46,853 nucleotides of DNA, taken from positions 1 through 46,853 of the forward strand of contig JAJYIE010000006.1 of the NCBI GenBank assembly GCA_021790255.1, given 5' to 3'. This DNA comes from a bacterium (GTDB taxonomy: Bacteria > Patescibacteriota > Microgenomatia > Daviesbacterales > UBA10151). The translations under genes and the position numbers were made by a program. The notes under the pieces were generated by a model. That model was not told where the DNA came from. It saw only the letters and a list, made by a program, of their open reading frames with translations, and searched no databases. Shown here piece after piece: positions 41,851 to 46,853 of the stretch (position 1 is the stretch's first letter; each line of letters begins with the position of its first letter).

Positions 41851-42111
41851 ATGAGCGAAACAGAACCAGTAACTTTGGAGTTAATTTCCATGCCTGCTGT
41901 AGCTAAAGCGGCGCTTAAAGAGGTCAGGCGAAGCCGGGGAAGAAAGCGCATTTTTCCATGTCAGGAAGGAGGTGGCTGCTTGGAACTTAACATTAATAAC
42001 TTTTGCGCAGCTAATAAGTGTGCGTATTCGGCGCTAGATAAGGCATTGGTATGTCATCTGCGGGGAGGAGTTGTCAGAATGGTGGCCTTGCCGCGGCAGG
42101 CGGTTAGGTAG
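41851..42111 (+). CDS. 86-residue cysteine-containing protein, possible metal binder
   Basis: ATG 41851 has the Shine-Dalgarno AAGGAGGTGA five nt upstream; the frame extends to GTG 41842, but that overlaps the ribosome site. The product has five cysteines (C37, C43, C52, C57, C68) in RIFPCQEGGGCLELN, NNFCAANKCAY and ALVCHL, which could form a small metal site. A basic helix with RRSRGRKR precedes them. No family recognised. The stop is 8 nt before the aspS -35 box. Confidence 0.65.
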   Translation: MSETEPVTLELISMPAVAKAALKEVRRSRGRKRIFPCQEGGGCLELNINNFCAANKCAYSALDKALVCHLRGGVVRMVALPRQAVR

Positions 42112-42119
42112 GTTTAGTA

Positions 42120-42148
42120 TTGTCAAGGATATATGAAGTTGCTATGAT
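42120..42148 (+). promoter_or_regulatory. aspS promoter, predicted leaderless transcript
   Basis: TTGTCA (42120-42125), a 17-nt spacer and TATGAT (42143-42148) lie 8 nt before ATG 42157, with no Shine-Dalgarno. Confidence 0.7.
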
Positions 42149-42156
42149 CAACGCGT

Positions 42157-43491
42157 ATGGAAAGAACGCTGATCGTAGACTGTAACGATAAAATTGACCA
42201 GGCAGTTAAAATCTGCGGTTGGGTGCAGGTACGCCGCGACCACGGAAAGATTGTTTTTCTGGATATTTCAGACCGCTCCGGTGTTCTTCAGGTGGTGGCA
42301 GCCGGGGAGCAGGCAGGGGATTTAAATGCCCAAGATGTGGTTTGTATCGAAGGTAAAGTTGAGAAACGCCCGGAAAATCTGGTTAACCCCAATCTGTCCA
42401 CTGGCACCATTGAACTTCAGGCCGGCAAAATTGAGGTGCTGTCAAAGGCTGCAGAACTTCCCTTTGACATGGGGGCCAAGGAGTTGAACCTGCAACTACC
42501 GACCCTTCTGGATTATCGTTCTTTAACCCTTCGCTACCCTAAAGTTAGGGAAATTTTTCGGGTGCAATCAGTATTGATGGAAGCTTTCCGTCAGGCTGCG
42601 ATCAACTTGGGCTGCGTCGAGATTTTTATTCCGACCATTGTTGCTGCAGCGACCGAAGGCGGTGCAGAAGTTTTTCCGGTTGATTACTACGGTCACAAAG
42701 TCTATATGTCCCAAAGCCCCCAGCTGTATAAACAGATGCTCGTCCCGGTTTTTGAAAGAGTTTTTACTATTGCCCTCGCCTACAGGGCGGAGCCATCAGT
42801 TACAACCCGGCATTTGTCCGAGTCTACCCAGATGGATTGCGAACTGGGCTTTGTGACATTTACCGAGCTAATGGATTACCTGGAAGAAGTTGCTACCCGA
42901 ATGCTTCAGGCTGTCGAGGAAAAATGTCCTGAGTCCTTGAAAGTTTTCGGAGTGGAGCCGGTTGCGTTCGGAAAAATACCCCGGCTGACATTGCGGGAAG
43001 CTCAGGAGATAATTTTTAAAGAAACCGGGCGGGATAACCGGGCCGAAAAAGACTTAGCTCCTCAGGATGAAATTGATATTTGTAAATGGGCTCTCAAAAA
43101 CCATAACAGTGATTTAGTGACAATTACCCATTTCCCAACTACTAAACGGGCTTTTTATACCATGCCCGACCCGGACAACCCGGAATACAGCCTAAGTTAT
43201 GATCTTTTATTCAGGGGAACTGAAATGTTAAGCGGCAGTCAAAGAATTAGTGATTATGAGCAACTGGTTCAGGTAATTAAAGATCGGGGAATGGACCCGA
43301 AAAACTTTGAGATGTATCTTTTGGCCTTTAAATATGGCATGCCGCCGGAGGGGGGATTTTCCTTTGGTCTCGAGAGGCTAACCATGAATGTTTTGAAGTT
43401 GTCAAACATCCGCGAAGCTTCACTTTTCCCCCGGGATATGGAGAGAGTTGACATCAGGCTTTCCACCTTGGGGAAAGACAAAGGACAGTAA
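42157..43491 (+). CDS. aspS: Aspartyl-tRNA synthetase, archaeal/eukaryotic type
   Basis: This enzyme charges tRNA with aspartate. The 444-residue length and the absence of the bacterial GAD insertion (bacterial AspRS is about 590 residues) place it in the archaeal-type branch. Features are an N-terminal OB anticodon-binding domain with GWVQVRRDHGKIVFLDISDR (about 21-40), motif 2 region with YMSQSPQLYKQML and AYRAEPSVTTRHLSES, and motif 3 with GGFSFGLERLTMNVL. Many such bacterial enzymes are non-discriminating and also charge tRNA-Asn, which then needs the GatCAB amidotransferase (family knowledge). AsnRS is a less likely alternative. Confidence 0.88.
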   Translation: MERTLIVDCNDKIDQAVKICGWVQVRRDHGKIVFLDISDRSGVLQVVAAGEQAGDLNAQDVVCIEGKVEKRPENLVNPNLSTGTIELQAGKIEVLSKAAELPFDMGAKELNLQLPTLLDYRSLTLRYPKVREIFRVQSVLMEAFRQAAINLGCVEIFIPTIVAAATEGGAEVFPVDYYGHKVYMSQSPQLYKQMLVPVFERVFTIALAYRAEPSVTTRHLSESTQMDCELGFVTFTELMDYLEEVATRMLQAVEEKCPESLKVFGVEPVAFGKIPRLTLREAQEIIFKETGRDNRAEKDLAPQDEIDICKWALKNHNSDLVTITHFPTTKRAFYTMPDPDNPEYSLSYDLLFRGTEMLSGSQRISDYEQLVQVIKDRGMDPKNFEMYLLAFKYGMPPEGGFSFGLERLTMNVLKLSNIREASLFPRDMERVDIRLSTLGKDKGQ

Positions 43492-43509
43492 CCCTCTCCT
43501 TCATCAGTT

Positions 43510-44457
43510 ATGAAAAAAGCAGTTAAACCGCTGGCAGTGAGTTTGTTCCTTTTGGTGTTTTCGTCTGCCTTTGTAGCAACCCTTTCTTCCTCACTTCATC
43601 TGGCAGAAAGTACAGTTTTGGCAAGCAGTATTCCAGGCACTGTAGTAACAGCAAAAACCCCGGGGCCTGAGATATCCGGAGTGCAAAAACAGGCTCCGCC
43701 TCCTCCGAAGGACCAGAGAATACCGCCCCCGGTACTTACGGCGGTGGCAGCACTGGTGGAAGATCTGGATACACACGACATCCTTTTCAGCAAGAATCCC
43801 GATAAAAGACTGCCGATTGCTTCTACCACAAAAATCATGACGGCGCTGGTAGCCAGTAAGCACTATTCCCAGGAGGATATTTTAACTGTCCCGCCTGCTG
43901 CGACAGTCAGCGGCTCGCTGATGGGCATAAAAGTTGGCGAACAGCTCACCTTCCGCAGCCTGCTCTACGGGATGCTACTTAATTCCGGCAATGATGCTGC
44001 GTTTGCGCTTGCCGGAGATTATCCCGGCGGAGTGGAGGCTTTTGTGGGTGCTATGAATGAAGAGGCCAGGAAGTTAAACCTTCAAAATACATCGTTTGAC
44101 AATCCTGCCGGTTTTGACAGCCCAAACCATTATTCTTCCGCTTCCGACCTTGCTAAAATTACTGAAATTGCCCTGGAAAACATACAGCTTTCTAAAGTAT
44201 TTGATTCCAAGGAAATGGTGGTTACTTCTGTGGATAAGACCCAGGTTTATTATCTGAAAAACCTGAATATATTACTCGGGCAAAACGGAGTGATGGGGGT
44301 AAAAACCGGCTATACACCTGACGCCAAAGAAAACTTCGTTGGTTTAGTGAGCAGGAGCGGTCACCGGCTGCTAACTGTGGTTTTGGGAAGCGAGGACCGT
44401 TTTGGAGAAACTGAAAAACTTATGGATTGGTCATACCAAAATTTTATCTGGCCGTAA
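43510..44457 (+). CDS. dacA: D-alanyl-D-alanine carboxypeptidase (PBP5/DacA type)
   Basis: This is a serine peptidase that trims the peptidoglycan stem peptide outside the membrane. The 315-residue product has an N-terminal hydrophobic signal/anchor (about 8-28), then a proline-rich linker (about 60-75). The three active-site motifs are S105-T-T-K108 in IASTTKIMTALVA, S159-G-N161 in LLNSGNDAAFAL and K265-T-G267 in GVKTGYTPDAKENF. It lacks the C-terminal amphipathic anchor of longer PBP5 proteins, so the N-terminal helix may anchor it. It starts 18 nt after aspS. Confidence 0.94.
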   Translation: MKKAVKPLAVSLFLLVFSSAFVATLSSSLHLAESTVLASSIPGTVVTAKTPGPEISGVQKQAPPPPKDQRIPPPVLTAVAALVEDLDTHDILFSKNPDKRLPIASTTKIMTALVASKHYSQEDILTVPPAATVSGSLMGIKVGEQLTFRSLLYGMLLNSGNDAAFALAGDYPGGVEAFVGAMNEEARKLNLQNTSFDNPAGFDSPNHYSSASDLAKITEIALENIQLSKVFDSKEMVVTSVDKTQVYYLKNLNILLGQNGVMGVKTGYTPDAKENFVGLVSRSGHRLLTVVLGSEDRFGETEKLMDWSYQNFIWP

Positions 44458-44464
44458 AGTTTAG

Positions 44465-45490
44465 TTATTGCGCCTGGTAATCATGCTTGACCGCCGGTAC
44501 CAAAGCAGCAAACCCAGGTCCTTCAAAAGCATACACGGGCTGAAGATAAGGAGTGTAGCTGTCCGACTCGAAATAGCCGATTTTAATATTGGATATGGAT
44601 ACATCAGGCGAGTTGCTGGGGGCATAGCAGATAAAACCTGTTCCTGATTTAAGGTTGTCAAATGCTTCGGAAGCAGTCTTTAGAGGGTAAGTGGAGAAAG
44701 TGCTGGCATCAACTGGCCAATAGTTGTAGGTAACTTTAATAAATTTGCTTTTCTCGTCGTTGGCTTTGGCAACAGTGGCCCGGAGTGGTCCTTGGACATA
44801 ATTGGCAGTGACGATCGGATAGTTGTTAATATCCTGTGGCCACAGCGAAACGTCTGCTGTTTGAGAATCTGCCGGAGAGGAGCCGCTGTAAGTGACGCTG
44901 CTTCGCCCTCCCTGGAATTCTTTGGGAAGGAGCCCTTTATTTGATAAGTAGTTAGTGAAATCCTGAGCGAGGTCTTTTTCATCAGGCAAGACGGCCGGAG
45001 GAGGTATGGTATAACCGCTGGAATTGCTGGAGTTGCCGCTTCTTTGAAACTCGAAATTACCCGTTGAGAGGTCAATGGTGATCTCTCCGCTCCCCCCATC
45101 AGTAAATCTCTGCTGTGTGGGTGAGAGTACTTCCGGGCCCTGGGTAAACCCTAAATCAGCGGCCTCTTGTTTATATTTATCAGGCGCAAGAAGCGAGACA
45201 CCGCCCCGGGGAATAAAGTAAACAGGCAGTACTTTCGGGGATTGGGGAAAACCTCCTGTAACGGTATCAATTGAGTAAGTGAAAGTGGCGGAGGAGGTTT
45301 TAGAGGGGGGCAAAAAGGCGGGCAAGACGCCGAATTTTAAACCTGGCTGGTCTTCCGGTTTGGGGCGGGTGGAGAGGTAATATTGATAAGACACATTGTA
45401 GGAAATCAGCAAAAAGATGCCTACAGCTGCGCTGATAAAACCTATTACAACACCCTTTTTTGTTATACCGGCGGCTTCAGTCAGAGTCAT
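44465..45490 (-). CDS. Membrane-anchored extracytoplasmic protein of unknown function
   Basis: This 341-residue protein has one N-terminal helix (about 13-32) and a large polar outer domain rich in S, T, P and Y, with a Ser/Asn-rich linker near 150-160. Near the end, SYTPYLQPVYAFEGPGFAAL suggests a PepSY/YycI-like beta segment, but I cannot name a family with confidence. A TATAAT on the minus strand (45514-45519) lies 23 nt before the ATG. It converges with the carboxypeptidase gene, 7 nt between the stops, and is divergent from gltX. Confidence 0.8.
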   Translation of the reverse strand: MTLTEAAGITKKGVVIGFISAAVGIFLLISYNVSYQYYLSTRPKPEDQPGLKFGVLPAFLPPSKTSSATFTYSIDTVTGGFPQSPKVLPVYFIPRGGVSLLAPDKYKQEAADLGFTQGPEVLSPTQQRFTDGGSGEITIDLSTGNFEFQRSGNSSNSSGYTIPPPAVLPDEKDLAQDFTNYLSNKGLLPKEFQGGRSSVTYSGSSPADSQTADVSLWPQDINNYPIVTANYVQGPLRATVAKANDEKSKFIKVTYNYWPVDASTFSTYPLKTASEAFDNLKSGTGFICYAPSNSPDVSISNIKIGYFESDSYTPYLQPVYAFEGPGFAALVPAVKHDYQAQ

Positions 45491-45513
45491 ACTTTAACGG
45501 ATTGTCTGCTCTC

Positions 45514-45545
45514 ATTATACAGAAAATCAGGTCAAGCTGTATAAT
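45514..45545. promoter_or_regulatory. Divergent -10 boxes for the 44465-45490 gene and gltX
   Basis: TATAAT is present on the minus strand at 45514-45519 and on the plus strand at 45540-45545. The latter ends 7 nt before the gltX ATG, again a leaderless arrangement. -35 boxes are weak on both strands. Confidence 0.5.
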
Positions 45546-45552
45546 ATGGTTT

Positions 45553-46853
45553 ATGGAACTGGGGACAGAAAAAGTAGTTACTAGATTTGCTCCCTCACCC
45601 ACGGGCTTAATGCATATTGGGAATGCCCGGACCGCACTTTATTCTTATCTTTGGGCCTGCAAGAATGGCGGTAAGTTTATTTTAAGAATAGAAGATACCG
45701 ATAGGCAACGGTTGGTAGAGGGAGCTGCCGAAGAAATTATTCAGACTTTGCAAAAGCTGGGTTTAAGGTGGGATGAGGGGCCGGTATATCAGTCTGATCG
45801 TCTGGAGATCTATAAGGAGTATGCTCAACAACTGGTCGAAAAGGAATTTGCTTATGAGAAAGAAGGAGCGGTATGGTTTAGAGTCCCTAAAGATGGGACT
45901 ACTTCCTGGACTGATTTAGTAGGTAGTAAAGAGGTGGTAATCCAAAACTCGCTACATGATGATTTTGTAATGCTCAAATCTGACGGATATCCTACTTATA
46001 ACTTTGCGGTAGTTGTGGATGACCATTTGATGGGAGTCACTCACACAATCCGGGGTGTTGAGTTTATTTCCTCAGCTCCAAAACATATCATGATTTATAA
46101 GGCTTTTGGTTGGGAACTGCCGAAATTTGCCCATCTGCCACTATTTTTAGGGTCCGACAAATCAAAGCTTTCCAAGAGGCATGGAGCTAAACCAGCCTCG
46201 GAATTTTTGAAAGACGGTTACTTACCGGAAGCACTTCTAAACTTTATAGCTTTGTTGAGCTGGACTCCGCCTGATGGTAAAGAGATTATTTCTCTGGAGG
46301 AGATGGAGCAAACTTTTGATATCAGCAAAGCCCATCTGACTAACCCAGTATTTGATATGGAAAAACTTGACTGGATGAATGGGGAATATATCCGGCGGAT
46401 GAGTGATGAGGAGTTAACCAAGATGCTGCAGGAATATCTGGTGGATCATCCGGCTAAGGATAAAATTGCCCCTCTGGTACCGCTGGTTAAGGAAAGAATT
46501 AAAAAATTATCCGACTTTGTGCCCCTGACTAATTTTATCTTTGAGAAGCCGGAATATGAGGCGGAAGTTTTTCAAAAGGTGAAGCTGGATAGCTTAAATG
46601 TTCAGGAAGTGCTGAGGAAAATTGTTGAGAGGTTGGAGAAGATGGAAAGGCCCTGGAGCAGCGAAAAGTTTGAAGAAACATTCCGGGAACTGGCAAAGGA
46701 ACTGAACCTTCCCGCCGGCAGCATTTTCCAGCTGATCCGTATTGCCGTTTCAGGGCAGCTTGTTACCCCTCCCCTCCTTGAAAGTATTGAGATTTTGGGT
46801 GAAACGCAAGCTCTGGCGCGTGTTAAATTTGTTTTGTCTTCCTACCAGATCGG
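45553..46853 (+). CDS. gltX: Glutamyl-tRNA synthetase, partial at the right edge
   Basis: At least 433 residues are visible; the frame is open at the window end. The class I signature is in RFAPSPTGLMHIGNARTALY (11-30), with HIGN as the HIGH motif. LRIEDTDRQR follows (typical of GluRS), and SDKSKLSKRHGA (about 201-212) carries the KMSKS-equivalent KLSKR. The enzyme charges tRNA-Glu, possibly also tRNA-Gln, as in most bacteria lacking GlnRS. The missing part is the last section of the anticodon-binding domain. No Shine-Dalgarno precedes the ATG. Confidence 0.95.
   Translation, partial: MELGTEKVVTRFAPSPTGLMHIGNARTALYSYLWACKNGGKFILRIEDTDRQRLVEGAAEEIIQTLQKLGLRWDEGPVYQSDRLEIYKEYAQQLVEKEFAYEKEGAVWFRVPKDGTTSWTDLVGSKEVVIQNSLHDDFVMLKSDGYPTYNFAVVVDDHLMGVTHTIRGVEFISSAPKHIMIYKAFGWELPKFAHLPLFLGSDKSKLSKRHGAKPASEFLKDGYLPEALLNFIALLSWTPPDGKEIISLEEMEQTFDISKAHLTNPVFDMEKLDWMNGEYIRRMSDEELTKMLQEYLVDHPAKDKIAPLVPLVKERIKKLSDFVPLTNFIFEKPEYEAEVFQKVKLDSLNVQEVLRKIVERLEKMERPWSSEKFEETFRELAKELNLPAGSIFQLIRIAVSGQLVTPPLLESIEILGETQALARVKFVLSSYQI

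Noticed and set aside
1-46853. CRISPR arrays, defence islands, prophage genes, rRNA or tRNA genes
   Set aside because: No regularly spaced repeats, Cas, restriction-modification, phage structural or tRNA-like sequences were recognised by eye; very divergent forms could be missed.

Overview
The window looks like a chromosomal segment of a Candidate Phyla Radiation (Patescibacteria) bacterium, most likely of the Microgenomates side. This is inferred from gene content and style: compact genes, a type IV pilin with a VAINPAKRLSDA segment, small DUF5679 and DUF4446 proteins, a double-psi-barrel protein between secD and secF, an archaeal-type AspRS, and an RNase Y without its usual membrane anchor. 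No 16S rRNA or tRNA gene was seen, so the assignment is not proven.

Layout. 0-0.15 kb: tail of a transposase. 0.3-7 kb: recA, recX, an unknown gene, rny, a GT39-like membrane glycosyltransferase and HU. 7-11.6 kb: four ABC-2 permeases in two pairs around one ATPase and a TrpR-like regulator. 11.6-14.2 kb: miaA, an AI-2E family permease, RNase P RNA, and a frameshifted HLHHW membrane-protein remnant. 14.3-16.8 kb: a leftward znuABC-like metal importer. 16.8-26.6 kb: a histidine kinase and single-domain response regulator, then a type IV pilus locus (pilB, pilC, prepilins, a large beta-propeller pilin, a PilM/GspL-like protein, major pilin). 26.7-29.8 kb: comM, a methyltransferase-like gene and two small leftward genes. 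29.9-35.8 kb: DUF4446, DUF3048, a winged-helix/nucleotidyltransferase-like gene, and secD-X-Y-secF. 35.8-40.3 kb: CCA-enzyme-like gene, recJ, and a RelA/SpoT homologue with unusual active-site motifs. 40.3-42.1 kb: an accessory island of very small genes with strong Shine-Dalgarno sequences and hairpins. 42.2-46.85 kb: aspS, a D,D-carboxypeptidase, an unknown anchored protein, and gltX running off the right edge.

How it works together. The kinase/regulator pair, pilus, ComM, RecA and RecJ would fit a DNA-uptake and recombination capacity. No PilT, PilD, PilQ, PilN or PilO is in the window, so the pilus set is incomplete here.

Gene expression. Many genes have a good -10 box only 6-10 nt before the start codon and no Shine-Dalgarno, which predicts leaderless mRNAs. 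Genes inside operons and the 40-42 kb island instead carry clear Shine-Dalgarno sequences. I found no CRISPR array, known defence system, integrase or prophage. The most unusual parts are the small-gene island, the leaderless promoters, the RelA/SpoT variant and the large propeller pilin.
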